From Anthopleura xanthogrammica (Eukaryota > Cnidaria > Anthozoa > Actiniaria > Actiniidae), in the NCBI GenBank assembly GCA_964019055.1, contig OZ025207.1, positions 26,693,617-26,757,616 on the forward strand: a DNA stretch of 64,000 bases. The letters run 5' to 3'. Below the pieces are notes generated by a model. The model searched no databases. It saw nothing but the letters and a program-made list of their open reading frames with translations, and had not been told where the DNA came from. Both the position numbers and the translations under genes were made by a program. This document shows, piece after piece, positions 43,644 to 55,791 of the stretch (the stretch's first letter is position 1; each line of letters opens with the position of its first letter).

Positions 43644-46600
43644 ATAGTAATGAGGACAACTTTATCAGATATTAGAATATAGTCATACTCATTCGACCAA
43701 TCAGGAATCAGTATTTCAATGCTCTATATCCCATAGAGAAACTAGGGTGTCAAGTGGTGGGGGCCTTGAAGCACAGGGAAAATACGGGGTTATTAATTAG
43801 TATTCCCTAAGTTAGACATTAGAGAATACTAAGAAGGCCTTTTGTTTTCTTTTTGTTTCAAGGTCTTATTAGTATTCACTATATAGTGAATACTAATGTC
43901 TAACTTAGAAAATACTAATTGAATAAACCTGTATTTTCCCTGAGCTTCAAGGCAATTTGACACCTCAGTATAATTACCCTATTGGATATACAGAAAACTA
44001 TTCAATGTCCCCCTTAACGAAAGATTTAAGTCTTAGAGTTTGAAATTATCTCTGAAATGTCGTTATATAGCTCAGATAGCAAATTCAATTAACGTTGTCG
44101 TCAGTAAAAAAATCCTAAACATTATTTGCTTTTTTTACCAACAAACTTCACTGTATGCTATCTAAAAATTAAGGAGTATATGTCCAAGTCGTAGAATTTG
44201 CAAGCATACAGTTTTTGATTGTTATAATGCCACGGTGAAACTAGATTTCATTATAAGATAGTAGCTTAATATATATTTCTTTGGCACTTGTACTAACTTT
44301 GCAAATCGAAATATCAAATTTTGGAAGCATTTCTGTGATTTTTTTGAATCGATTCTAGACCATGTCTTGCCAATATTCAGCTTTCAAACGGCAACTTATT
44401 TGCGTTCTTTGACGTAGTACTAAATTCAAATTCAAAAAGCGTGTTTTTTTTTTCTTCAAAACTTGTACTTACAATTTTGTCTTCAAATTATGTTGAAACT
44501 TATCGACAGAAACCTTCGCCGCTTACGTCTCTTCACGTTACAGTTACAACTGACTATGTAAATTCTCGATTAAAATTCTTAAGTCTCGGGGGACAGACCG
44601 TCAAATGTTCTTAATGAACAGAGCATTTCATTGTATTTTTGTTATTTCAAAGCTAAAAAAATATGTCGTATATTACTTTTATTCAAAGATTAATTCTCTC
44701 TTGGGAGGGGAACAAAAAAGCGTAGTAAACAAATGCATACAAACAATGATCTCGTGAGTATGACTTTATATTCTTCGCCCTCGTGGATTTCTATCAATGC
44801 TCGGAGCTCTAAATTCCATAAAGCACTCGCGTTTTTTCTCTAACCCTTACTAAAGGTGCCTCCAAGTTTAGATGACGACTTAGACCTCATAAAGGTCAGT
44901 CTCACATACGATCACTGACGACCCACGAGAGTTAGTCGACAAGCAATCCTGTCTTCAGACTGGCATGCTCTCTTCAACATGTGGGAGCCTTTTTGGGACT
45001 GACTGAGTGCACGTGACAGTGACGTATAAACCTCGATTGCGCATGACAGTTACGTACAAACTTCTATCGATGTATAAAAGTCCATGTTCGCGACGTGTAT
45101 GGTCGCTCTAATTCGACCAAAGGTTTGTGAATTATTCATGAGTTTTTAAAGTAGTTCAATAAACTCGACCTCGTAGATCGTGTTTTATCAGGTCTAAAAC
45201 CACTCGGCTAGGCCTCGTGGTTTTAAACCTGATAAAACACTCCTACTCGTTTATTAAACAGTACTTAGTGTAGGGGAAGAATAAGACTATTAACAGGAAG
45301 CGGAGCTGGAGTCTCCAAAATATTATATTATATTTTCATACCAAGATATTTTCCAAAATACAAACGCTTATATCTTTTGGAGTGCTACCAAAACAGTGCT
45401 CGAACAGCCTTGTAACTAGCCATTCACGGTTAATAAAACTGACCCTCCCCCCACTTTTCCGGTAAATTTTTTTTTGACAAAATATTATCGATTTCGTATT
45501 TGGGACCCCAAAACAAGCTTATATACCAAATTTGAGCAAAATCCGTGTGGTTGACTGGCCGGATGTTTCTAAATTTGCTTGATCCTTACAGACTATGACT
45601 AATAATTCGTGGAAGAAACAAACGTAACCAATATGATATTTACATCTTTTCTTTTAAAAACTCTCAACTCTTCAGTTCAGCAATATAAATTTCTTACCTT
45701 AATAAACGAGCAGTTTCTATATGTTTGGATTAATGTGTAAAGTCCTTGTAGAAAGAAATTATATCTTGCAGCCGTCTACTCTGAGTGAAATAGCTGGCTC
45801 GACTGAACTGCATATGCGAGTCGAGTTTGTTCTTTCTCATTTTGAATACACTCTAATTAGAACGTGTTAATGCGGCCCTTAGGCAATTCTTCTTCTTAAA
45901 ACAATGCTTCCATTTCAGGTCAAATCTATTTCTTAATTTGATCATTTTAAAAGTTTCCAATGAAGATGAAAATTTGAGACGATGTTGTTCATATGTTGAT
46001 AAAACGACTATAAAAGTTTTTAAAGTTTTTTTTTATTTTATCTTTTTTTGTTTTAAAGTATATATATTTTTTTGAAATATCGAAAACTTCACGTCATTGC
46101 AAAAACGTTATCATATAAAGATAAAAAAAATATTTTGATTCTAAAGCGCCCCTAGATTAATGAGAATGATCATCTCAAAATATCAGTCTATACCTTTAAA
46201 ACAGTGAAATAATTATATCTGTTTTACACAAATACTTAATTCCTGTTTGTTATTTTATGTTTTTATATGCTAACCTTCTTGCAATTAGGTGTAGTATCCC
46301 AGATATTGGTTTTGTACTCTTTACTATTCAGGACGTTGCGAAGACACCGAACATCGGCATCGGAATTTTTTAAAGTAGGAATATTGTTACAAACTGTTTT
46401 TGAACCCATCTATGAGATTATTTGTGTGGAGGTCTATGAAATTGAATCGCAACTCATCTTTCTTTAAGGCAGGGAGGTATGAGAGAGAATTCTGGTCGTA
46501 AATCCATGTTCAAGTAACAATAGAACGACAATACAAGACAATACAATACATACAATATGGAACAATACACTACAATACAATACATGTATTGTATTCCACT

Positions 46601-46946
46601 TGGACATGGATTTATAACCATGTAAACGCCCTGATTGTCGTCCACCAAACATTGCTTTGTCGCGAAAACGATTCTGCACGTGCTAGTGAGAAGCATTGTT
46701 AGCGCCAGATAAAGTTCCACATACCCTACCTGTTCTCAACTCTTCAGTTCAGCAATATAAATTTCTTACCTTAAAAACCGAGCAGTTTCTATATGTTTGG
46801 ATTAATGTGTAAAGTCCCTGTAGAAAGAAATTCTATCTTGCAGCCATCTACCCTGAATGAAATAGCTGGCTCGACTGAACTGCATATGCATGCGAGTCGA
46901 GTTTGTTCTTTCTAATTTTGAATACTGTCTAATTAGAATATGTTAA

Positions 46947-47150
46947 GGTGACTGACTACTTTTGAACGTTCAATTTGAGCCCACGGTGTGCGCGCGCACA
47001 AAAATCGCTTCAAACCGCATAACAACCTTTATTGACAAAATTTTATTGACGAACCATACACGTTTTAAACTTCAACAGGGCAAAAACCCCGAATTTTGCA
47101 CGGGACTCTATATTTTCTTTAAATTTCCTAAAACAACAGGTAAAAATCAA
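46947..47150. mobile_element. Truncated copy of the TTAA-target element
   Basis: Begins GGTGACTGACTACTTTTGAA directly after TTAA (46,943-46,946) and matches the left about 200 bp of the 57,890-58,530 element, then stops at a LINE tail. Confidence 0.65.
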
Positions 47151-47314
47151 CTCCTAGCAACTCCTTGTTAAAGTTTTTTTTTTGTAAACGTTCTCAATAT
47201 CATAAGCAATTTATACGCAACCTTTTAATGCGTAAATTTCTATAGCAGTTAAATTGTATATATTTGTATATATGTGGGGAAACCTAATAAAGTATGTATG
47301 TATGTATGTATGTA
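47151..47314 (+). mobile_element. LINE 3' UTR remnant with TGTA-repeat tail, second copy
   Basis: Matches 12,606-12,791 and abuts a truncated copy of the TTAA element that starts at 46,947. Confidence 0.5.
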
Positions 47315-47922
47315 TAGGTGGAATCATACAATTTGTCGTCGCGACAAAATACGATTTTGGTGGACGTCAATCTAAGTCTTTTCATCCATGACATTGACGA
47401 AAATTTGAGTATTTGAATTTCAATTCATGTTGATTCTTGTACGAAATTGAAGTATAATGAAATGTATCGAATTTCCGCTTTCCGCCGTTTCAGTTTCCGC
47501 GTTTCACCGCTACCCATCATTTGACGAAGTCTTTAACTTTATGTATATTTATTGTGTATAATTAAACGTTAGTTTCATATTTTCATATATTCGCCCTTGC
47601 CAAAGTCTACACCATGTGTAAGGGCTTTTAACGTTGTGAAGTTCCTAACCGAATGTCAGAACAAATTCAAGTATTCCTGACAACAGAATTATGTTAAGCG
47701 CATTAGCGTCCTTTTAATTATTCTCTGCGTGCTAAAATATCACGTTTCTGAAACTATCAATAAAGTTATAAGAACTAAGCAAGTAGGTATATGATGCAGT
47801 AGCAAACACACAAATGTTAGTATTTTCTATCGTAGCAAATGACCAAGCCCTTTGACCAATTCTAACTCTTTCTATCTCCAAATAATAGCTCTGTCGACCT
47901 TCTGTCTACTGTCCAAGGATAT

Positions 47923-48849
47923 CATCGCCAGAAATTCCGAACGGACATGCGCAGTTAAAGTCATGATACTTAGAAAATTCAGGGCTCAAATATGGTGGGA
48001 AAAGTATTTGAGAAATTTTGATAAAGTAAAATACTTTAATTTTAACTGGATAAATAAGCCAGCCCGAACCTCAAAAACAATAAAGTGTATTCGAACTTTC
48101 ATTTGATCTCAATTTAATTCCGTTGGTGATAGTTTTCAGCTCGGTAATTACATTTTAATGCCAAGGACTATATTAGTCAGCCATTACAGTGGATCATCAT
48201 AAGAATATCTGAACCTGTTCTCACATCTTCGGCTCTCAGCTCAAAATAGTCAAACACTTTTTCCTTCCCGAACTTCCAATCGATTGAGGAAGTATGTCTT
48301 GAGCATTTCCCGAAATTTCAGAAGGAATATTTAAATTTTCGTTTCGGTTTTACGAGGTGAAGTTTAAGCATTAACAGGGCTTTCATTTCTGCCTTCATCT
48401 TGAGATGTAACTTATCTTTGGAGTACAAGATGAAGCGCATTTTCACACCGAACTCTTCTAAAAGTTGTTTACTCCGTTTATTCAATCTTGTTTAAAATCT
48501 TGGGTAAAATATCAACTGTGGAAGTGCTATTTAATGCCGAATAAAACCCTTTTTCTTGTCGAGACGCCATTATTATTGCAACTGGAAAGGTAAACATTCA
48601 ATAGACCCCTTGCAGCACGTCGGAATGCGGCTCAATTTGGAAGGCAAAACAATAGGTTCCAACTCTCAGGAGTTTGAAATTCTTTTGTTTTGCCCTCCAA
48701 ATTGAGCTGCATTCCGACGTGCTGCAAGGGGTCTATTGTCACATTCACAATAGCCCAATCACAATTGAATCTACACAATTGTTTGATTGACAGGGTAAAA
48801 ATCATGAAAACTAAGCTCCGCCCAAAATGGTTCGGAATTTCTGGCGATG
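47923..48849. mobile_element. 927-bp TIR element directly after the stop codon of SLC22 copy 3
   Basis: 20-bp perfect TIRs, CATCGCCAGAAATTCCGAAC and its complement. Paralogous sites at 13,955 and 60,811 read aaggatatattagatc without it. It ends one base from the TAA of exon 9 (48,851-48,853). A foldback (48,599-48,738) is nested inside. Any target duplication is at most 2 bp (AT). Confidence 0.8.
48599..48738. mobile_element. 140-bp foldback element
   Basis: Arms of about 55 bp begin CAATAGACCCCTTGCAGCAC and end with the complement. The outer motif TGCAAGGGGTCTATT also occurs as a remnant in intron 2 of all three 5' transporter copies (for example near 6,695). Confidence 0.7.
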
Positions 48850-48983
48850 ATTAGATCTGTTGATTGCTTGGGAGTTCATCTTCTTCAATGCCTCTATCCG
48901 GATGGATTATGAGATCGACTTCTTTAATGGTGTCAGGCATGGCTTTGTTGTTGGTCTCTGGAAGGGTTGTAAACATTATTCCA

Positions 48984-49562
48984 CAGATCAACACATTGGC
49001 TGCCATGATACCAAAAGGCATCAATGGATGGACTCTTTGCTGTGGAGGAAACAAATGAATATCATATGAGAATCATGTACAGCATTCTACAGATCAACGC
49101 ATTGGTTGCCATAGTACCAAAAGGCATCAATGAATGGACTCTTTGCTGTGGAGGGACCAAATGAATATCATATGAGAGTCATGTACAGTATTCTACAGAT
49201 CAACGCATTGATTGTCATGATACCAAAAGGCATCAATGAATGGACTCTTTGCTGTGGAGGGACCAAATGAATATCATATGAGAGTCATGTACAGTATTCT
49301 ACAGATCAACGCATTGATTGTCATGATACCAAAAGGCATCAATGAATGGACTCTTTGCTGTGGAGGGACATAATGAATATCATATGAGAGTCATGTACAG
49401 TATTCTACAGATCAACGCATTGATTGCCATGATACCAAAAGGCATCAATGGATGGACTCTTTGCTGTAGAGGGACCAAATGAATATCATATGAGAGTCAT
49501 GCACAGTAGTCCATAGATCAACACATTGATTGCCATGATACCAAAAGGCATCATGCATTTTG
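48984..49562 (-). repeat. 106-bp tandem copies of the intron 8/exon 9 junction in copy 3
   Basis: The true exon 9 start (acceptor at 49,040) is followed upstream, on the minus strand, by five more units starting at 49,084, 49,190, 49,296, 49,402 and 49,508. Four carry the acceptor and the first about 20 codons of exon 9, QRVHPLMPFGIM in the best-kept one; the last is truncated before the acceptor. Splicing into the complete units I read would give stops shortly after the copied part. Confidence 0.85.
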
Positions 49563-50365
49563 GCTCATTTACATTAGGTTTTAGGGACTCCTTACATAGA
49601 TACAACCGTTTTTACTTGTTTTCACTTACAGAGTAGACGATGTATGAAGAACAGGCAGAACCAATGTTAGCTGCAGAGTCAAAAAAGCCAATGGCCGTGT
49701 TTCTAAACGTAATCACAAAATAACCGTTATAAATCTCGCTTTCTGATTGGTTGATGCCGCATACATTATGAGAGTAAATAGCACGCGCGCATTTGTATTT
49801 TATAAAAAAAATTGAAAACTTGCTTGTTGTGCTGTGTGGAGTTATACTCCTGACACTTCTCTCGTGTACCGCAAATCCCCGCGTTCTTTATAACTGCATG
49901 TACACATCACGCATGTACGTTTTCTATTTCTTCAACATCGCCGTTTCTTGAGTATTTTTTTCATTGAGGTTTCATAATAATTGTGCTATCTAGATTCTTC
50001 TGCGTTGAGAGTTTAACAATATTTGCCACCCAAGCTTTTGGGTCATCCACCTATTATCAGGAGCAGGGATGTCAAAAATAGCAAATCCATGATTAATGAA
50101 AGGTATTCACGTAGATACAACTAGGTTTCCATATCATTTTTTTTTTCCATTTTGAATTATTTGTTTCCCAGGGTTGGTTTGTTCTTGTTTTCTGGTGAAG
50201 GTCAAAGAAATAAGTGTATTCTTATTGTTGTAGTTGTGCATTCTTTATAACCTTAACTGTTGGTATTTATGAATGAATGATGCTGTCCAAATGAAGCTAA
50301 CTCTGCCATCTCCTGCCATTAAATGATTTTGATTAGACTTAAATATTACCCTACAAAATACCTGA

Positions 50366-51240
50366 TCCTCTTGGGATCCATACCCCTCTTGGGATCCATA
50401 CCACAAGAAAGATATATCAGCCCTAGAGAGAGTCCAAAGAAAAGCTGCCCGTTTTTGCCTACAAAACTATAACCAAACCGCTAGTGTTACAGATATGATT
50501 TCAGAGCTAGGATGGGACACTCTTGAATCTAGAAGGAAGAGAAATAGACTGTCACTAATGTACAAACTGAGCCACAATCTTGTTGATGTAAATACAGAAC
50601 AACACTTAATTCCAAATAGTGAAATGAGGACTAGAAATAGTCACTCTCTAAAATATAGAATACCTAAAGTTTCTAAGGACATCTTCAAGTTTTCTTTTTT
50701 TCCAAGATCAATATCAGAGTGGAACTATTTACCCTCAGAACTAGTAAATTCAAAGTCATTAAATGAATTCAAAACTAAATTAGATCGCCATCTTTAATAT
50801 GACGCGCTTTGTTGTCCTGAAAATAAAGCAAGTTGTTAACTTGAACTATTATTTTTTATTATTAGAGCAAGCGCATTGAAACCGTGAAATTGATTCGAAA
50901 TTGATACTTGCAGGTGGTGCCTGTTGGTCACTGTCGCTCGGCCGGAGCATCCATTACACGGGGACACATACACAAGAGACCCTTGTGATGTTCACTTTGT
51001 TCTTTGTGTGGTGGATGCTCTGGATGAGTGATAGTGACTAATTGTCACTACATGGCTACTACTTGTTTGTGTCTTGTTTTGCATTTGTTTCAATGGTTTT
51101 AATGCGTTTGCTCTATTATTATTTTATTACTCATTGTAACTTCTCAATTATTAATTATTTATCTTATTATATAAACATGTTATGTACAGTTGATGTGATA
51201 TTTTACAATTTTTATCAACTAATAAAGATGTAGATGTAGA
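50366..51240 (+). mobile_element. 5'-truncated LINE (CR1/L2-like) inserted in exon 7 donor of SLC22 copy 3
   Basis: The first about 430 bp encode the reverse transcriptase C-terminus (WDPYHKKDISALERVQRKAA, then LGWDTLESRRKRNRLSLMYK) to a stop at 50,797. A 3' UTR with AATAAA and a short GATGTA tail ends at about 51,240. The intact gene reads cctgacaaccg at this point; here the element lies between cctga and gacaaccg, so the target duplication is at most about 2 bp. It is antisense to the transporter. Confidence 0.8.
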
Positions 51241-51459
51241 CAACCGTCGGGAAAAGCTCTGAAGAATGAACATAAACAGCGATGAAAACAATAGTGATAA
51301 ACGACTTCCCCAAAACTAAGGCCGATAAGATCTTCCCAGCAAGAAAACCTATGGGAAACAATATTCATTCGTTAAGATATTTATATGTTGCTAATTGGTT
51401 CGCTCCTGTGCTTCGAGTGTTTTTCTCCGATTCCCCGGTTTTCCTCCATCCGCATAACA

Positions 51460-51526
51460 AGGACAAGGACAAGGACAAGGACAAGGACAAGGACAAGGAC
51501 AAGGACAAGGACAAGGACAAGGACAA
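51460..51526. repeat. (AAGGAC)n array with adjacent GAT repeat
   Basis: About 11 hexamers then (GAT)n to 51,551, in intron 6 of copy 3, next to a SINE-like fragment (51,393-51,450). Confidence 0.95.
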
Positions 51527-51854
51527 GAATGATGATGATGATGATGATGATTACGGGCATGAAGAGCATAATAAGAATCATAAGAACTTATACATCTAGT
51601 CCGCTCCCGATTCCATCGAATACGAAACAAATAAACAAACAGCGATAAATAATCAAGTCTCAAACCACGAAGTAGATTTCCAGTAATTTCCAGCAAGGAT
51701 AAAAAAGAACTAAAGTCTGTTGCTGTCAATAAAAACACTTCACTCGACAAAACAGTCGTTGAACGTCTTCAAAAGCTAGTGCACATTTCGTCATCTTGTA
51801 AGCTTAAACATCAACATTGTCAAGTTCAAGCGGCATTTTTTCAAGGTCCTTATT

Positions 51855-52020
51855 AAATTCTACGCGAGGTTAAAAACAAAGGACAGAGCAGATTACGAAC
51901 GGGAATCCCTCAGAATAATGCAAAGTTTCATTGAGCATTATTTAAAGGAAAAATATTGTCCTCCAGCTAAGCATCCTGCGAGCGAGTTTCACAACTCACA
52001 AAAACATAGCTTCGACGAGC
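51855..52020 (+). mobile_element. Crypton/KIAA1958-like tyrosine recombinase N-terminal fragment
   Basis: One frame reads FYARLKTKDRADYERESLRI followed by MQSFIEHYLKEKYC. The pattern 'aromatic, Arg, x, Lys, x, Asp, x, x, Tyr, Glu, x, x, Ser-Leu, x, x, Met-Gln' is typical of the DUF3504/KIAA1958-type domain of Crypton-derived recombinases. No start codon, catalytic region or ends are present. It sits in the place where exon 6 of the transporter should be. Confidence 0.5.
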
Positions 52021-52692
52021 TGTGTTCTAAGCTCTTTGCTCCCTGCTCTTAAAAATATATATAAATTACGTTAGGCCGGGCTGGGTTGTGCTTGGCTCGG
52101 CTGCCTTATACTCAGTGTACTTACCTATTTAATGCAGGTATTCCCATTATGATCGCGATTTGTTCACACACAGCTGTCAGAAATAAGTTCAAGTACATGT
52201 TACCACCAACAGTTGGTACACTCAGTACGATGCCATAGTACACTAACGCGCAGACGAACCTTAAAGTTGGGAAAGATAAAATACATGAGCAGAGTTTCTT
52301 CTTTATCTCGCTATATTCAAGGTTTTTTTCCCTCTGGGTTCTGCAATTTTTCTCAAGGATTCACTATGTGTACCTACCAGCAATACCAAGAAAATACAGT
52401 CCTGTGGGCCATTGAACGAGATGCAAACAGATCCCTTATGTCTCCAAGCCTCTCTTTCTTCTCAAGAATCCCTGTGTCTTCATCCAATCCAAGTAGGCTC
52501 ATGTCATCATCCGAGATGACCTTTTTGTTTACTCTTGCAGCAGATTTCAATGTTTTCTTTGCCTCATCAGTCTTGCCTCTCACCAAGAGCCAACGAAGAG
52601 ATTCTGGAGTAAACCTTTGGTATAAAAATGATTTTCGACATTGTTTCTTTCAAGACCATAACAAAGTGTGCGAAGAAGGCAAAAGCAGCAGC

Positions 52693-52748
<56 letters not shown>

Positions 52749-52880
52749 AGAATTCAAACAAAACGTAATTATGGATCCATAGAAACAAGACTTTCTTAAA
52801 TTCGTAAAATACCACTATGTGATCTAGAAAAGTTGTTCAGAAGTCAATAACTTGTACAGGGGCTCGGAAAAAAATCCAAG

Positions 52881-52953
52881 TCCACCTGACAGGAATCGAA
52901 CCCGTGACCTTCCAGATACCGGTCAGATGCTCTACCACTGAGCTACAGGGAGA
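52881..52953 (-). ncRNA. tRNA-Thr-like sequence, paralogous copy
   Basis: Same 73-nt unit as at 4,829-4,901 with several changes in the anticodon arm (loop CCGGTAT, anticodon GGT, Thr). Both isoacceptors would be Thr, but C33 persists. It lies in intron 3 of copy 3. Confidence 0.45.
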
Positions 52954-54464
52954 CCATAAGGGATACCACTGTGTTTCTTTAACTACGAACTCATTTACTC
53001 GACACGCAAAACATCATCTGAGCAGGCTCTAAAGTCTGTATATAAATTAGTCCAAATCGTCTTTATACTATTGTGAAAAATATGCAAATTTGACTTTCGA
53101 GCTTGCCTGACAAATAAACTTTACAAAATGAAAAAAAAAAAATTAAACGTTTACCCAGGGTTAGCCTCATTTCAGTGTTAAAATATCCGAAATTACTAAC
53201 GGGAAAGTAAAAAATGTACAACTTCTACAATACAAGCACTTCAAAATTCCACAAACCTTCATTGGAAATCATAAAATTCTACAAAAGAATACAAGAAACA
53301 GAAAATTCGATTGCTTAGTTTAATTTCACTAGACGGCTTATCTAATATTGTAAAATATTCATCAGCTGAATCAAAAGTTTTCATTACAAATTCTTTCTGG
53401 CAGACAGCAAATGGTGGTCAGTGTTTGACCAATATTTGGAGCAGATAATGAGATTCAAGGAATTTTATCAGCTGGTAATCCAGTAATAGGCTTTTCCCAA
53501 ACTTGCTTAAGTGACCACGAATTAATTCGAAACAATTCGAATTGGACTTTATGTATTCGTACATTTACTGTACGACTACCAGCTGTACGAAAATCTAAAC
53601 GCGAAAAGGATTTCTGTTGTATTTCGAGCGGCCCTCACCCCAGTTTTAAAAGTCATATATTGTTTGGAGTTCGAGAACATGGGGATTGTAAAATAAAGAG
53701 TATGGCAAATATTGGCTTTAATTTTTAACACATTATGTACTTCAACCTTTTCTCTCTGAATTGTTAGCCGAAACGAGTTTTTTTGTATTGGGAAGAGATT
53801 GGAAGCTAGGGCCGCTTGGCTAAGCAACGAAGTGCCGCTGTGGTTGGTCAGTTCGTGCTTACACAGGATATCTGGTTATTTGTCAAGTCCAACCTCGACT
53901 TGTAGTCATTATAATTTTGTTGTCACTCAAATGAATCCGGGAAAGGTCTATTGGTAGAAATATTTCCCCACTTACCACCAAAACAGAATAATCAACATCC
54001 CTGGCGCACTTGTGATAACAGTAAGAATACGCCAATTTTGTACAAGGTATCCTAGCAACGCCAACAGGCACATGCCAAGCTCCCATGACGACCAATATGC
54101 AAATCCAACCACGCCGCGATGACGAACACCGACATATTCTATTACTAGGGTGTAAGAAGTAGGTAGACTGCCTGCAAATAATGAAAATAATTGTAAACTT
54201 TTCCCAATTCGCTTGAGTGACCATGAAACAGTAGCTCCAAGTCGAGGTTATACTTGATAAAGTATACAGTAAATGTTAGAACACATCAAAGATGTTTTGG
54301 GAAGAATGCAGAAAGCCACGATCTCATGCTTGCTTAACATAGCACGTACTTTCAAAGCAACTGTTGCATGAACTTGAATTTTTGTAAAATATCTCGTGAG
54401 CATGCGCTTAGAGCAGTAGCGCGAAATTCTTGATGCGTGTATTCGGGAGAGCTAGTTTTATATT

Positions 54465-54712
54465 AAAAAAAAGTCTATTAAGTTTTGCTGTTATATCACA
54501 GCGTGGGAAAATCACGAACGGAGCCTTAAGGTCCATGCTAGGTGAAAGCTCAAAGATTGAATTGGAATTTAACAGTAGATTTTTGCGGAGTGAGGAAAAC
54601 CGGAGTAACCGGTGAAAAACCCTCGAAGCACAGGTGAGAACCAACAAACAACTCTACTATACGACATCGAGCCCGGCGGGACTCTCACCGCTACGCCACC
54701 CGTGCTTTCAAT
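54465..54712 (-). mobile_element. tRNA-derived SINE, minus strand, intron 2 of copy 3
   Basis: The minus strand reads a head (GTGAGAGTCCCGCCGGGCTC) followed by a body with the features TTGGTTCTCACC and CCGGTTACTCCGGTTTTCC, a pattern common in anthozoan SINEs. The same element lies at about 6,440-6,690. The intact gene keeps only the body (37,330-37,505), missing about 50 bp of the head. Confidence 0.5.
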
Positions 54713-55059
54713 CAGGATATCCTGCAAGGGGTCTATTACCTAAATTTGCAAAGCCCTTCACATCACTATCAAAACCTATCAACACCGTGTCCTGTGATTA
54801 TAATCAAGGTTAGGGATGCAGTCCATCCACAAAAGGGCTAAAAAAGAAACGGACTGATTTCGTTCTATACAACTTGGCCATCCTTAACAGCTCAGTTGCC
54901 GTTTTAATCCCAAGCAACAGCAGCACTATTGAAGTGCATATGACATGACATTTTTTTGGGCGTTTCTCGAAGAATGAGAGGTGCTGAATTCGATTCTGAT
55001 ATCAAAATCACGGTTTTAAATAAAGAACCAAGAACCATTTTTGAACAGTGGTATAGTGC

Positions 55060-55260
55060 AAGCGTTGCAAAAAAAAATGACGTTACAAGGCTTAGTCACG
55101 ACTTTGTCGTTTGGTCGCACGCTGAGGGCATTTTTCAAGCCATATAGCATGATTAATGAAAAACATATTTGTAAGCGCTGTTTGTTTTGAAATCGTGCTA
55201 TATGCCTTGAAAAATAACCAGGTGACTGGGCCTTGTGACGTCATTTTGTTTGCAACGCTT
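55060..55260. repeat. Foldback in intron 2 of SLC22 copy 3
   Basis: Paralogue of 7,027-7,231. Confidence 0.7.
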
Positions 55261-55560
55261 GATATTTCTTGTTCTTACCTATTCCGATTCCCACAAGAGT
55301 TCTGAAGACTGCAAATACCCAGTACGTTTGAGCAAACGCTGACAGAAGCCCACTAGTGCAAAAGAAGAAATTAATGAAAAGTGCCATCTTTTTCCTTCCA
55401 TATTTGTCACTAAGAATGCTGGCTGTCAATGAACCGACGATTCCGAATAGAAACGTAAGGGAATTTACCAAGCTTGCTTGAAAACCTCGTTCACAAACCA
55501 AGTCCCACTAGAAAGAGGAAGCAAGAATAATAAAACCAGTAGAACTGAACAGTCCACATC

Positions 55561-55791
55561 TATGGTTATGGTTATGGTTATGGTTATGGTTATGGTTATG
55601 GTTATGGTTATGGTTATGGTTATGGTTATGGTTATGGTTATGGTTATGGTTATGGTTATGGTTATGGTTATGGTTATGGTTATGGTTATGGTTATGGTTA
55701 TGGTTATGGTTATGGTTATGGTTATGGTTATGGTTATGGTTATGGTTATGGTTATGGTTATGGTTATGGTTATGGTTATGGTTATGGTTAT
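55561..55791. repeat. (TATGGT)n array, about 38 copies
   Basis: Same site in copy 3. Confidence 0.98.

Larger units (their letters stand above)
43322..45148. mobile_element. 1.8-kb TIR element
   Basis: The left end CAAAAACTCATGAATAATTC is matched by GAATTATTCATGAGTTTTT at the right; imperfect arms run about 65 bp. It interrupts a repeat that elsewhere (9,775) reads cagcttttagtgtaggg. It contains palindromes at 43,606-43,643 and 43,869-43,896 and a short coding-like stretch on the minus strand (43,622-43,416). A separate about 110-bp hairpin follows it to 45,265. Confidence 0.6.
45266..47922. repeat. Repeat block shared with 11.4-13.95 kb and 58.8-60.8 kb
   Basis: Diverged third copy of the 3' flanking block of the transporter duplication, holding a truncated TTAA element, a LINE tail and a CAATA-rich hairpin (46,498-46,615). 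No gene is recognised. Confidence 0.6.
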
